Shown here piece by piece: positions 22,878-33,058 of a DNA stretch of 38,248 nt. A program made the translations under genes and the position numbers. The DNA comes from Zoopage sp. CT-All (taxonomy: Eukaryota > Zoopagomycota > Zoopagomycetes > Zoopagales > Zoopagaceae), in assembly GCA_004114245.1 (NCBI GenBank), contig QZWS01000029.1:1-38248 (forward strand), given 5' to 3'. The notes under the pieces were generated by a model, which searched no databases, was not told where the DNA came from, and worked only from the letters and a program-made list of their open reading frames with translations. Numbering within the stretch: position 1 is the stretch's first letter; each line of letters opens with the position of its first letter.

Positions 22878-23553
22878 TGGATAGGGGCAGCCAATGAAAA
22901 CCCCTACCAAGACAGCGTGCAGTATCCCTTGGATTTTGCTCGCCCAAACCCTGCCTAGTGGAGCCAATCAATTGCGGCCGACAGAGATGGAGGTGCAGCT
23001 GAACACCAAAAAAAAATGTCCAAAATTACACTCTTTTGCATGCGAACCTTCTGCCCTTTTGGTTCGATTAGTCTTCTCGGCCTTCCTTTGGGGAGTGCAA
23101 ATTTTGAAAAGCAGACTAGCCATAAGCCCTCCGTCCACTTGCTTCCCAAAGCAGAAAAGCAGACGGTCATGACCTCTGCTGCCGTAAATGTGGAAAAAGG
23201 GTACCTCGCTGATCGAAATCACTCCCTTTTCTGACACACCAGGACAACCGCTGACAGCAGTAAGGGGCAGGCAGGAGAGGGAGGGATCATTCAATTGTCT
23301 GGATGCGCTGTAGACCCTCAGATGTGATCAAGATAGTAACTACATGTAATGCTGTAATCGTCACTGAAAAACGTCCACGGAGAATACTAGGGGAGTTTTT
23401 TTTGCTGCCCTTCGCTCACGCGGACGGACGTCATGTAAGAGCACCCTTGGCCAACAATCCTGTACAACGGTGCGTTGTTGTGGAGCTGCACACACTGTAC
23501 AGCGCCGTAGCGGCCTATGGCAGAGTGCCTTACCCAGCCAATTCATCTTTGAT

Positions 23554-23565
23554 CCACACGTGTGG
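23554..23565. promoter_or_regulatory. 12-bp palindromic E-box CCACACGTGTGG
   Basis: A perfect palindrome centred on CACGTG, about 1.15 kb upstream of the phosphate transporter and 0.5 kb beyond the 3' end of the acetyltransferase-like gene. A bHLH site is plausible. Confidence 0.35.
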
Positions 23566-24057
23566 ACGGCAAACACCATCGAAGAATAATTAGGGAAACC
23601 GATCTCCGCTGGACAAAATATAGCACCGTGGGCTATTGGCCGTCGTTGTTTCAATACGCCCAATGAAGAAGTACCCTCCAAATTCTGCGTTGCGAAGTGC
23701 CAAACATGGTCTAATCCCCCGTTGCATCTCCTCTGCCCCACCTACTTCAGGTAATACACGTAATACGTTTCGTTTCAAATGAAACAGATTATCAACGTTG
23801 ACATAGAGAAGACATTACTGAAGGCGAGAGGTGGTGTGCCTAGTGAATTCATCTCTTGTTAAGTTTCGCGTCTTACTCGCCTTTGAAACGATCAGGGACT
23901 GATGTGAAGCAGTAATAATGACAGGTGCGATCTTAAACGTACCGACAGATTGGTTAATCATCATCACTTTCGATGTTTACATTTGCACATATTGTTCCCG
24001 ATTGTAGTATGAATACCCCTAAATTTTATAGGTAGATGTGCACGCGTATCCAAGCAT

Positions 24058-24792
24058 TTAGAGCTCCTTCCAATAAAGAACTTTCCCGCTTTCACCGCCC
24101 ACAACGCTATCGCCACCCTTGAAGCCGTTCTTGAGCAAGAACTGCACCATTCCTGGAAAGGCCTGTGGGATCGTGTGGACAGTCATGACGCCCGATCCCT
24201 TTCCACTCCACTTCCATTCCAGCACTTCCTTCTCGAGCTGACCGAGGCATCGGGACATCAACCGATGGCGTCTCTGCTCAGGATCTGATCCACAGAGCCA
24301 GATGTGAGTAACACCGTTAGTAGCAACCAGCGCCTGCGCTTCGGGTGACAATTCACAACCTGGTTGTCCATTGCTAGATGGGACCGTCTTGGCGAGAGAT
24401 GGTTTGTGGTGAGCAAAGAGGAAGGACGTGAAGGCCTCCTTTTGTTGGTCATTGGGAGTGTGTGTAGTGGCATAGACCAGTCCTGCTTGTGAGGCTGCTT
24501 TGGGCGGAAGAGTCAAGACATCGACATAACCGTCGTCGGCAGGCGGGGTGTGAGTTGTGCCTGCGTAGATGCGGCGATGCCACTCTGACATATTGCACGT
24601 TTTCGAGACGTCCACAGAGTCGCCCATGCCCATCTGCTGGAATTCGGTCATGAAGAGGATGGTTGAGAACATTGTCAGGTTGGCGAGCGATACTTCTGCG
24701 GGCACCTGAATATCCTTGCTGGTTGCATTGTCGCTGCTGTCGTCCGAGACCAGCCGAATGTCCTTGTGGGTGAATCTGTACAGGCGAACCAT
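24058..24792 (-). CDS. Probable GNAT-family N-acetyltransferase
   Basis: A single-exon 244-residue frame starting MVRLYRFTHKDIRL. The C-terminal third resembles GNAT proteins of the fungal type: a strand (THIWLCGSD), then QRRHRLMSRCLGQLEKEV in the position of the acetyl-CoA pyrophosphate loop and helix, then VMTVHTIPQAFPGMVQFLLK, followed by NGFKGGD and the ending KVLYWKEL. The classical Q/R-x-x-G-x-G/A loop is not clean (EQRRHRLM), so CoA binding is uncertain. The substrate cannot be told. The middle part (DVLTLPPKAASQAGLVYATT) has no clear match. An ATG 29 codons upstream (24879) would add a Phe-rich stretch; I prefer 24792. It is divergent from the cyclin gene at 25161, sharing a 368-bp promoter. 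Confidence 0.65.
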   Translation of the reverse strand: MVRLYRFTHKDIRLVSDDSSDNATSKDIQVPAEVSLANLTMFSTILFMTEFQQMGMGDSVDVSKTCNMSEWHRRIYAGTTHTPPADDGYVDVLTLPPKAASQAGLVYATTHTPNDQQKEAFTSFLFAHHKPSLAKTVPSSNGQPGCELSPEAQALVATNGVTHIWLCGSDPEQRRHRLMSRCLGQLEKEVLEWKWSGKGSGVMTVHTIPQAFPGMVQFLLKNGFKGGDSVVGGESGKVLYWKEL

Positions 24793-25160
24793 GATGTCTT
24801 CTGGGTTGATTAACAAAAAAGCAAAAAAAAAAAATGCGCTGTGTACATATGCGACGCGACTGAGTGACTGGCACTGCATTCAGCGTGCACGAACCGTTAT
24901 TTGTTTTATTTACTTCAAAGACACTGCAAGCTTCTTTTCTCTCTCTACTCTTTACCGCCATTTGCTGTCTCTACTGCCCTCTCGCTTTCCCCCATCTTCC
25001 TCGCTGTCCCTGCTCGGCATCGCAGTCCTCCCCTCGCTCATCCCTCCTGCACAGCTTGTCATACCTGCAGCTCTCTCTCGCGCGCGCTTGCTCGCTTTCC
25101 CCTACCCTCCACAGCCACATAGCCTGACAGGCAAGCAGCCTTTAGCAGCCCTTCTCTACC
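24793..25160. promoter_or_regulatory. Bidirectional promoter between the acetyltransferase-like and cyclin genes
   Basis: This 368-bp gap between two diverging start codons is pyrimidine-rich on the cyclin side (about 24930-25110), typical of fungal 5' leaders. No clear TATA box was seen. Confidence 0.4.
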
Positions 25161-27292
25161 ATGGTCTTTCATGCTACCCGAATCACGAAACCACACCTTA
25201 CTCGGGCGCCTATGCGTCCAGCCAAGAGCAACCAGGACAAAGAAAACATACCAGCAGCAAAGTTGGAGGTAAGAAGAGTACCTCTGATCTTTTACACGGG
25301 CACCACTGCAGGAACAAAAAATCTAGAGAAAATTATGCTGCCGATATCCATGCTACTTCCCTCCTCTCAGACATATCCGACCAACTCTCGTTTTGCCACA
25401 ACACTTTTAGACCGTCGGTGAGAGTAGCGATGGCCAGCGAGCCAAACCACTAGTCAGGGTGCAAGCTCGTACGGCTACCATCCCATCCAGCCAGCACCGC
25501 CAAGTCCTCGCTACTCACAGCTCAAACCGCCTCGCCAGCAGGGTTGAAAACAACAGCACGATTGCGCACAGCGGGAGCACAGTTTCGCGGAACGCGGTCC
25601 AGCGGGAAGGCCTAACAAGCGCACCAAAGAAGGGCACGTGCGCGCCAAAGTCCAGCAACAGTGGTGCGAAGAACAAGAATACCGGGGGGATCAAAACCGC
25701 TGCCACCATCAAGGCCGCAAATGCAGGCAACAGGGACTCTTTCGGGATCGACAAGCTGGAGATTTACGACGACACGGCCGCATCGTCTCGCCCGCCTCAA
25801 GCAGAGTACGCAAAAGCCAGCATCCCTGTCCGATCAGCGAACATCGGAGGCTCCTCTGGAACCTCCACAGAAACTCACGGCCCGGCCAAGATTAATCCTG
25901 TCGGTTCTGTTGTTCGGAAACTTCTCTCTCGTACTGTTCCGAATCCGACCCTAATTGAGAAACAGAGATTGGCAGCTACCACCACTCGAAAGACAGCGTC
26001 TTCTCAACTCACATCTGCTGCAGCTCGCAATCCCCACACACAAGTCCGTGAGCAACTCAAAGAGCCAGAGTGCCTCGGCTCGACGGTTGCGACACTGTCG
26101 CTAGATAACATTGATACCGTACATAAGCAGAGAGATCGCAAGCGAACACGGGTCGAGACGGACGATGGAAAAGATGCACTTGCAGCAGCCGACACTATGG
26201 CCTCCGTCCATAAACCTCAGCCCAAATCGGACAAGCGGCTAAAAGTTGAGGAGTTCCAGCCGGACCAAGATTTACAACCTTTCGATCTCTCTCTTGAAGG
26301 CGAGTATTCGGCGGATATATTTGCATATTTGCGCGAGATGGAAATCCTGTTAGCCCCAAGTATCGGATACCTTGAGCGCAGATCAGACGCGTTCTGGATC
26401 AATCGGCAATATTACGTCAACAGGTTAGCCGGGATCCACGGCAGGATACAATCGAACCTTGAGACCCTTTTCCTAGCCGTCAATATCTTTGACAGGGTAC
26501 TCAGCAAGAACCACCTGCAACCTCGTCGGACACACAACAACGCAGTCATTGCGCTGACTTGTCTCCTAATCGCATCCAAGTTTGAGGAACGCAATATATA
26601 TGCAAACGTTCTCATGTTCATTCGCTTCACAGACTTCTTTGACGACCGATATCCCGACAACGACAATGACGCCAGAGCCTTCCAGGAATGTGAGCAGGAT
26701 TTACTCCTAATGCTTGATTACAAGCTTGGGTGGCCAGGGCCGTTATCGTTCCTGAGACGGTGCTCGCGTGTGGATGAGAGCGACGTTACGGCCCGGACAA
26801 TCGCAAAGTTCATCCTAGAGGTCATTCTGACCAATCATGCATTCCTGATATACAGGCCCTCAATCCAAGCAGCGGCAGCTATGTACATAGGTCGCTTTAT
26901 GTTGGGACGAAAGACTTGGGTAAGCACTCTTCTACATAGCCCGTCCTCTTGCGGCCAACTTCTGGAGGTATTGTGAATGTTGCATCCTCACATGCTCGGC
27001 TCCCTTCCCGTCTACTATGTAGAGCAAAACCATGGTGAAGTACTCTGGATATACTCTTCAGGAGCTGGAACCGGCTATCATGGACATGATTTCGTTTCTG
27101 AAGGACCCAGTTGTGCCAATGACAGTGGCCTATAAAAAGTACGGTACCAAGTCTTTTTCACGCATATCGGCCTTTGTCATAGATTGGGCGATCGACAGTT
27201 CATTCAGTTCCGTAGTACAACGCACTTCGACCTTGCCAGACACCTCTGTAGCCACGAACCCGAGCAGCAGTAGTGACAGCACAACATTCTAG
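25161..27292 (+). CDS. Divergent B-type cyclin
   Basis: Three phase-0 exons: 25161-25268, 25411-26919 and 27023-27292, giving 628 residues. The N-terminal 370 residues are Ser/Thr/Ala-rich and disordered, with a KEN degron (QDKENIP, about residues 29-35) and an RxxL (HRQVLATHSSN). The cyclin boxes follow: DIFAYLREMEILLAPSIGYL, YYVNRLAGIHGRI, TLFLAVNIFDRVL, LLIASKFEERN, LLMLDYKLGWPGPLSFLRRC and, in the second box, YSGYTLQELEPAI. The order is that of mitotic B-type cyclins, but the hallmark R-x-I-L-V-D-W is replaced (FWINRQYYVNRLAGIH). The Lys twelve residues before ASKFEE, which pairs with CDK in cyclin A/B, is Asn, while the partner Glu of the KFEE motif is kept. It may bind a CDK weakly or have a specialised (for example meiotic) role; this is inference. 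Confidence 0.9.
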
Positions 27293-27793
27293 ACTGTCAC
27301 TCCATGGATATACCTCTTCTGGCGCATCGCCCTGCCGCCTTTGCCCAACTTGAAGTAGAAAAAATCTCATTCGCCTGCTGGCGATTATGATTGCTTCAGT
27401 TCCTCTCGATTTGTATTTATAGTGTTTACACCCCCCGTCATCTCTTGATAGACGAGTTTCCAGTAATGAATACTTTGTGCCTTGATGATTACTACGAATG
27501 AACTATGGGTCTGTTCGAAAATAGGCTATTTGAGCTGAACACCAAGCGGGAGACAGTAACAACGCGTGCCACAAGATTCATTTTCATTTGAAGTTCACCT
27601 TGAGGGAACAGCCGTTCTCGACGCGCGATGCTATTCCGAGGAACTCAAGAGACCGAGCAACTGCTAGCGATCCGATGGTCAATTGTCTTTGGAGGGGGAG
27701 GGGGGAGTTGGCGACTTTTTGGCGCAGATAAAAAAAAAAAATCGAAAACTGGGAAGAAAACCGTTTTAACCTCCATATACGCAAAAAATGCTT
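27293..27793. other. Intergenic region before the retrotransposon
   Basis: Cyclin 3' UTR and AT/G-rich sequence with small homopolymers (G-run near 27694-27705, A-run near 27729-27740). No coding signal is seen. Confidence 0.4.
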
Positions 27794-27807
27794 TTAGAGA
27801 GGTCTAA

Positions 27808-27812
<5 letters not shown>
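27794..27812. repeat. Target-site duplication, left copy (19 bp)
   Basis: TTAGAGAGGTCTAACCTCT, identical to 31148-31166, flanks the LINE insertion. The bases just outside differ, which sets the length at 19 bp. Confidence 0.92.

Positions 27813-27842
<30 letters not shown>
27813..27842 (-). repeat. Poly-A tail of the LINE (T-run on the plus strand)
   Basis: About 30 uninterrupted T on the plus strand directly after the left target-site duplication, that is, the 3' poly-A tail of the minus-strand element. The lack of interruptions suggests youth. Confidence 0.9.
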
Positions 27843-27843
<1 letters not shown>

Positions 27844-28040
27844 TTAACGAGAGTCCCCGGACGCATGATAGAAGGGCGATTCAAAACTATGTTGGACTGA
27901 GCCGTTAGTTGAGCAACCACGGATCCTCCGTTACTGCCGCGCCTGCCTGCGCCGGCCAGTATCCCTCCATTTCCATAACTTCCAGACGCATGAACGGCCG
28001 AACCCGTCCTCTCCGTGACCTGTTGGACACTAGGCCTCTT

Positions 28041-31000
28041 TTAGTCTGACTCAGTCAAAAATAAGCTTTCCAGCCTACCAAGGCGTTCCATAACGTTGAG
28101 TGTGTTCCTCCCATGAAAATTTCCAATGACTCGCTCATCCGCTGCTGCATTTGTCACTTTCACATCAACCGTTAGTCCCTGTCTCAAGGTTAGATCGGAG
28201 AAATCACCACTGCTCCCAGAGTGGTCCCCAACACTCGTGCGTCCTCGGGCGCGTTTGCTCACAGTGGTAATTCCTACCGATTTCTCCCAGTCAACAGTGA
28301 GTTCACATCGACTGTTCCAGATCCATTTGCGCATGTAGTCCTCGATGGCCAACACAAATCGTGCTGCCATGTATCTTGCGGTGCTATTGCTTGTCGCGAA
28401 CATTCTTGCCCATATCGTGGTCAGGAGCTTGGGGACCAGTCCCCGGTACAAATCATGGACGTGCCAATCGTTCTCAGGGTCGAACATATCCTCGTCGTCA
28501 TCGCTGTCCTCGTCGTTGTCATTCTCGGGTCGGACTCTGTCTCGCGCGCCGGCGATCCAGAGGAGAGATTCCTTGATATCCTTTACTGGCATCGACGTAA
28601 ACGTTGGCCTTGGCGTCGTGAACGGCTTGTTGTTTTCCTCCGCTTTCTTCTTCCTCATCTCCCACAGCTTCTCGTGCTTGTTAACCATACGATTCCCGTC
28701 ATGATTTACCATCTCAATGGCCTTCTCCCATCCTATCCTTTGCGTCTCCCTACTCGCAGGACAATCCCACAAGTGCTCCTCGGTCTCTGGCATCGGGTAC
28801 TGCTCATAGCATCGCCTGCAACTGTCATCCTCATATAAATCTGGCTTCCTCTCTTTCATAGCGGTGAGCGTGGGTAGCATACCGTGCAGCTTCTTGATTC
28901 GATGTGCCCTCCTGCTGCAGTCCGTAGGGCTGGTGTGGAGAGACATTGGCTGGTTTTTGTCATGAATGATCCCCAGTGATGCTGTCCAATCGACTTTCCG
29001 CCAGTCCTTGATATGTGCCTTGGTCCTATTTTGTTCCGTCCACCTATAGTGTATGCGTGCAGCCGACTGGATCCTGAGTGTACGTCTGACGTCGTCCTCT
29101 ACCAGCTGGTTCCTCATAGTGGCGTGGCATTTAATCAGCCCAAAGTGTCGTTTGTCGAGGCTCCACACATGCCTCGCATGGTGCGACCTTTTCGCAAGTA
29201 GATCTGCTGCCTCATTCCCTGCATCCCCGGCATGTCCTCTGACCCACGTGACTATGACCCGGCTGCCTTGCTTCTGGTACTCCTCCGCGACCCATGCCCA
29301 CCAACCTGCGTAAGTCGTCCGCACCTTTTGCCTCTGCGTTGCGTCTCTCCTCTTCTTGACCAGTTTCCTGAAGTTCTTCACCACCGCCTCGTTGTCGATA
29401 AATACTTGAACGTCTCTGTCCCGGGGGCTGATCATGATCGTTGCCAGTAAGCCGACTAACTCGGCTTTGGTGGACGAGGCGTGTCCTTCTGTCTGCCCGC
29501 CAACAATATCACGATACTGGTTGTTGGCCTTTTTCTGGACGACCCCGAACGCCATACTGACCGAGACCTTGCCCATATCGTTTACAGAGCCGTCAGAGTA
29601 AAACGTCAGTTTGTCCTGACTCTCTTCCTCGAGCCTCGTTCTTTCCTGCACAATGTCGTCCCAGAGCTGTTGCTGCATACTCCTTGCTGGCCCAAAGTTG
29701 TCCGCACTCTCATACTCCTTGAGTTGTGTGCTGTTGTTGCTCAGTGCTTCCTGTGCCTCTTTGTTCAGAGTGTCCTCCAGTCTAGCATCCGTCATTTTTG
29801 AGTACCTGGACCATTGCTTTTGCTTTGCTCGTTGCTGGCTCTCCAGCTCCATCCTTGCTCTTCTTCGCCTTTCTTTTGCCACAATCTGCTTCAGAATTTG
29901 GCGGCGTCGTTTCGCTTCCCGGCGCTGTTGCTGTCGCTGTTGTTGTCGCCGAAGCTCTTCCCTTCTCTGCTGTCGTTGTTCCCTCTTCTCGTCTTCCAAC
30001 CATTTTTTTTCTTCAAGCCGCTCCTCGCGTTCAAACTTACAATCCAGAACGTCCTTGGCATATTCTGTGATTCGACGTCCTCGAGTGTGTTCCTGGATGT
30101 ACGCTTCTTTGCGCCTGTTCCTTTCGCGCCAGGTCTCTCGAAAACGCTTTGTGCTGGCTCTGTTATCCAGGCTGAATGGACGTTGGGCTGCAGCAACAGG
30201 GGGTGGCACTACCTCCAGCAACTCGACTTCGCTCTCGGTCTGCTCATCCTCAGATTCCTCCTCGGTCAAAATTTCCGGTAGAACCAGCGGTCGCCCAAGT
30301 TCTGCTATGGTCTCTTGAACTTGTATGCGGCGATTGGAGATCCATTCGTTACTCCATGTCACACTTGATCGGTCCTCTCGGTTGGCGGCATCGATGAGTT
30401 CCAGGTACCAGCTAGGTGTACTTTTAGCTTTGAAGTTGAAACGGGAACGAAGAGATGACCAAGAAATTAGTTCTGTTTTTTCACCGTTGAATAGTTGTTC
30501 CGCATACAAAATCCTCTTTTGGGCTAGGATTGTGAGAGTGTCCTCTGATAGCCATTGTCTCCCCCATTCCACAACCGTCATAGCGCCCTGCGCAACGTTC
30601 AAATCCGTTGTCAAGTCAACAGAAAAAGCAATGTTCCTTTCAGCCATAATCTCACAAATACTACTCGTTAGGCTGTGCTTGCTTTTCCTCACCAAGTCGG
30701 GTTGTGTTGTTGGCAACACTGCCATTCTTGAGTTCGCTTGGAGTGCGATGAGACGTTCCCTTGTGAGTCTCCCTATGAGTCCCTCGTCGTTCAGTCTGTT
30801 GTGCAGCGAGGAGATCTGTTCTTCGGCTTGTACGTCTGCTAGGGCACGGATCGCTCCCAGGCGATGGTGGTGCTGAACGCTGTTGGGTGTTGTGGAAGGC
30901 AACTTGCATTTGGACTTGCAGACTTTCATATACTTGCCGGTGAGTTGGGCTAGCCATGACTTGTTTAGCACCTGGATAGAGATTTTGTATGCGATCCTGG

Positions 31001-31147
31001 GCAAGAGGACGTTGTTGACGATGTATACTGCTTGTCGGTCTGTTACGGCCTTCCGTCTCAACACGCCACAAATTGTCTTGACGTCGTCTTCAACCAAAAG
31101 TTGCGTTGGCTTTACAGCACCAGTGGCATTCACCCAGACTCCGAGAA
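28041..31147 (-). CDS. LINE ORF2, C-terminal part: RT thumb, coiled coil, RNase H, zinc knuckle
   Basis: Open for about 1030 codons from the 5' truncation point to TAA at 28043-28041. Counting from the GTG at 31133, residues 1-90 are the RT thumb (RQAVYIVNNVLLPRIAYKIS, HHHRLGAIRALADVQ). Residues about 330-450 form an extremely Arg/Gln/Glu-rich coiled coil (EKREQRQQRREELRRQQQRQ). RNase H has all four acidic positions: FYSDGS (Asp about 514), STKAELVGLL, FIDNEAV and AGNEAADLLAK, with TWVRGHAGD before the last. A C-X2-C-X11-H-X3-C knuckle follows (CRRCYEQYPMP...EEHLWDC). The C-terminal 200 residues include an acidic stretch (DNDEDSDDDEDMFD). Endonuclease, most of RT and any ORF1 are missing, so this copy cannot move by itself. 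Confidence 0.92.
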
Positions 31148-31166
31148 TTAGAGAGGTCTAACCTCT
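31148..31166. repeat. Target-site duplication, right copy (19 bp)
   Basis: Identical to 27794-27812. The repeat is itself nearly palindromic around AGAGGT/ACCTCT. Confidence 0.92.
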
Positions 31167-31274
31167 ATAATTCCTAAGAAACGTTCAATAACCTATAGCG
31201 GGCTAGAAAAATTTTCTTTTAACTCATCCCGATCCAATCGGAATGCGGCTTCAAACGTCTTACGGAGGTCAAAA

Positions 31275-31346
31275 GCCCGCTTAGCTCATTGGTAGAGCGT
31301 CTGCCTAGTAAGCAGAAGGTAGCAGGTTCGATCCCTGCAGTGGGCA
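31275..31346 (+). tRNA. tRNA-Thr (anticodon AGT)
   Basis: A 72-nt cloverleaf without intron. Acceptor stem GCCCGCT pairs with AGTGGGC (one G-T wobble), discriminator A. D arm GCTC/GAGC with loop ATTGGTA; anticodon stem TCTGC/GCAGA with loop CTAGTAA, giving anticodon AGT (Thr, decoding ACU/ACC after inosine modification); variable loop AGGTA; T arm GCAGG/CCTGC with loop TTCGATC. The internal A box (TAGCTCATTGGTAGAG) and B box (GGTTCGATCC) match RNA polymerase III promoters. Confidence 0.96.
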
Positions 31347-31352
31347 CTTCTC

Positions 31353-31356
31353 TTTT
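31353..31356 (+). terminator. RNA polymerase III terminator of tRNA-Thr
   Basis: TTTT seven bases after the end of the mature tRNA, in the expected position. Confidence 0.7.
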
Positions 31357-32080
31357 GCTTTTCCTCAGCTCGTTTTTGCTTTTTGTTTTCGCGGAAAGCC
31401 TTACCGGCTTTTCTTCTTTTGTTTTACAGTTTTCGGTAGACAGGAAAGGTGTTCTTCATGCAACAGCGAGCAGTGGATATATGTTTGTGTGGGTCAGTGT
31501 GTATCTATTTTTTTTACGAGGTCCCGCGCCTTGTACATATCTCATGCACCATATACAGAGCTGTCACGTAAAAATGAATGATAAAAATGATCTCATAGGA
31601 TGGTCATACATGTAGACGAACCGAGAAGATACACGCATATTGCAGTCCACTCTGAGCGCAATTGGAGAACACCAACAACATCACAAAAAAAAAAAAAGAA
31701 AAAAAAAGATCATGAAAGGGGGTTGAGAGACAAAGAGAAAAAAGAGGGAAAGAGAGGGACTTATTGATAGACCTTCGCCGTTACACTCCTTTTGGGCCTT
31801 TCCGCACGACATACCCTAAGCAAAAGAAATAGGGCAGGGGCCACACCAAATTTGCACGGATCAAGTGTCAAAGAAAACACAAAATAGAAAAGAAAAGAGT
31901 GAGAAAAAAAACTGTTTTTATTATGTTCTTTCGCTCACTCACTCTCACTACACTCAATATACGAAGAGGAAGCGGCTATATACAAAACGCAAAAAAAAAA
32001 AAAAAAAAATCGATGGGATGCGGGTGGGCGATGCCAAAAAAACCTGGTCATTGCCGGGCTAACAAAAAAATAAACGTTTT
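31357..32080. other. Intergenic region after tRNA-Thr, A-rich
   Basis: It contains several A-runs (about 31685-31708 and 31990-32009) and purine-rich tracts. The stretch next to 32081 is the likely 3' UTR of the leftward gene. No coding signal is seen. Confidence 0.4.
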
Positions 32081-33058
32081 TTATATCTGGCTCGTGAAAG
32101 GTCCCGCTAAGGCGTTCGAAGGAGGCTTGAGAACAAAAGGTTCCGACGATGGATCGTTCTGTTCGGCCCCACCGCCATTTGACGGGATATGGCCATACCC
32201 CTTTGTTGCATCTGCGGCCAATGCGTTGGCAGAGTTGCTCGCGTTATCGATTCCTGCCAAGGTGGAGGACAAGAGGCCATTGCTGTTGCCGTTACTGTCG
32301 ACGGCACCGCCGCTATGGGGGTGCTGAGCAGGCTGCGCAACGTGAGCATTGCCGGTGCTATTCAGTGACTGTATCTGCGGGGGCAAAGACGTAGTCTGTT
32401 GTTGATGCAGTGTAGGGTCCTCTGTTGAGGTGGCCGAAGCGCCTGATGCGGGCCCGGGTGCAGCTAGTACAGGGGCGGGCGCTGGAATCGTCGAGAATTC
32501 GGGAGCGGTCGGCGCCGCAGGTGTTGATAGCAAAGGAGCAGCACTCGTCACTCTGTCCTGATGAGGCTCATCCAAGACAGTATCGAGCTCCGGCAACGGG
32601 GCGACTTGAGGTTCTGGTTCTTTGACAGTTTCCAAGGCTGCAGTGTTGCTGTCGTCCTTGACGGGAGCTAAAGGCATGGTGGTGGTAGTAATAGGAACAG
32701 GAGCAGCAGCAGACGTTGCTGTTGCAACAGGAGGGGCAGGATGCTGTCCTTGACCATTTGAGGAAGCGATTGTAGAGTCCCCATCCAACAGAGGCGGGGC
32801 CTCGGGGACTAGGGCAGTCGATTTCAAATTGCCGATAGCAAGCGTCGGCGCTGGTGCGGACGGGAGCTTGGCCTCTGCGATGAGGTCCGAGTCCAGGTCA
32901 TTGAGGTCAGACTTTGGCATTTTCTTGGGGACGTCTGCTGTTGTTGACGAAGCGCTGTTCTTGCGCTTGAGCTGGCCGGATGCTGCTGTTGGAAGGTGGC
33001 CCGTGGCCGTATCGAGGCCAGGCTCGGGTTTGATGCCTCTAGAGCGCGTCGTGACCAT
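32081..33058 (-). CDS. Low-complexity Ala/Pro/Ser/Thr-rich protein of unknown function
   Basis: A single-exon frame of 325 residues from ATG at 33058 to TGA-type stop at 32081. It begins MVTTRSRGIKPEPGLDTATG and has a probable bipartite nuclear localisation signal (LKRKNSAS, then PKKMPKSDLNDLDSD at about 35-60). The remainder is disordered: Ala/Pro/Thr repeats, a Gln patch (LHQQQTTSLPPQ) and a Gly/Ser/Asn-rich C-terminus ending ALAGPFTSQI. GIKPEP is a psi-K-x-E-like motif. No domain is recognised. The continuous frame of more than 300 codons and the coherent start favour a real gene, possibly a nuclear regulator; low-complexity composition limits confidence. It lies 493 bp from the cyclin-B stop, on the same strand. 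Confidence 0.6.
   Translation of the reverse strand: MVTTRSRGIKPEPGLDTATGHLPTAASGQLKRKNSASSTTADVPKKMPKSDLNDLDSDLIAEAKLPSAPAPTLAIGNLKSTALVPEAPPLLDGDSTIASSNGQGQHPAPPVATATSAAAPVPITTTTMPLAPVKDDSNTAALETVKEPEPQVAPLPELDTVLDEPHQDRVTSAAPLLSTPAAPTAPEFSTIPAPAPVLAAPGPASGASATSTEDPTLHQQQTTSLPPQIQSLNSTGNAHVAQPAQHPHSGGAVDSNGNSNGLLSSTLAGIDNASNSANALAADATKGYGHIPSNGGGAEQNDPSSEPFVLKPPSNALAGPFTSQI

Larger units (their letters stand above)
22406..24057. promoter_or_regulatory. 1.65-kb upstream region of the phosphate transporter gene
   Basis: No gene is seen in this long gap. It contains a TATA box for the transporter (reverse strand TATAAAT, 22563-22557) and two CACGTG E-box motifs at 22872-22877 and 23557-23562. 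The second lies inside the 12-bp palindrome CCACACGTGTGG (23554-23565). CACGTG is the core site of the fungal phosphate regulator Pho4 and of related bHLH factors. Binding here is inference. Confidence 0.5.
27813..31147 (-). mobile_element. 5'-truncated LINE (non-LTR retrotransposon) with poly-A tail
   Basis: A 3.3-kb minus-strand insertion bounded by perfect 19-bp target-site duplications. On the element's strand the 5' end begins abruptly inside the reverse transcriptase (codons for LGVWVNATG follow the junction), the classic product of incomplete target-primed reverse transcription. The 3' end is a poly-A tail of about 30 (T-run 27813-27842) after a roughly 200-nt 3' UTR. The body codes the RT thumb, a coiled coil, RNase H and a CCHC zinc knuckle. 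The intact frame, unbroken tail and perfect duplication indicate a very recent insertion. Its RT-proximal end faces a tRNA-Thr gene 109-127 bp away. RNase H places it among RNase-H-bearing LINE lineages (Tad/I-like); the exact clade needs the missing RT. Confidence 0.93.

Noticed and set aside
24793-24879. A 29-residue N-terminal extension of the acetyltransferase-like protein
   Set aside because: Phe-rich and unlike the family start; the ATG at 24792 begins a typical GNAT first strand (VRLYRF).
29653-30318. A 221-codon Ser/Leu-rich plus-strand frame inside the LINE
   Set aside because: It is the antisense of the Arg/Gln-rich coiled coil of the LINE protein.
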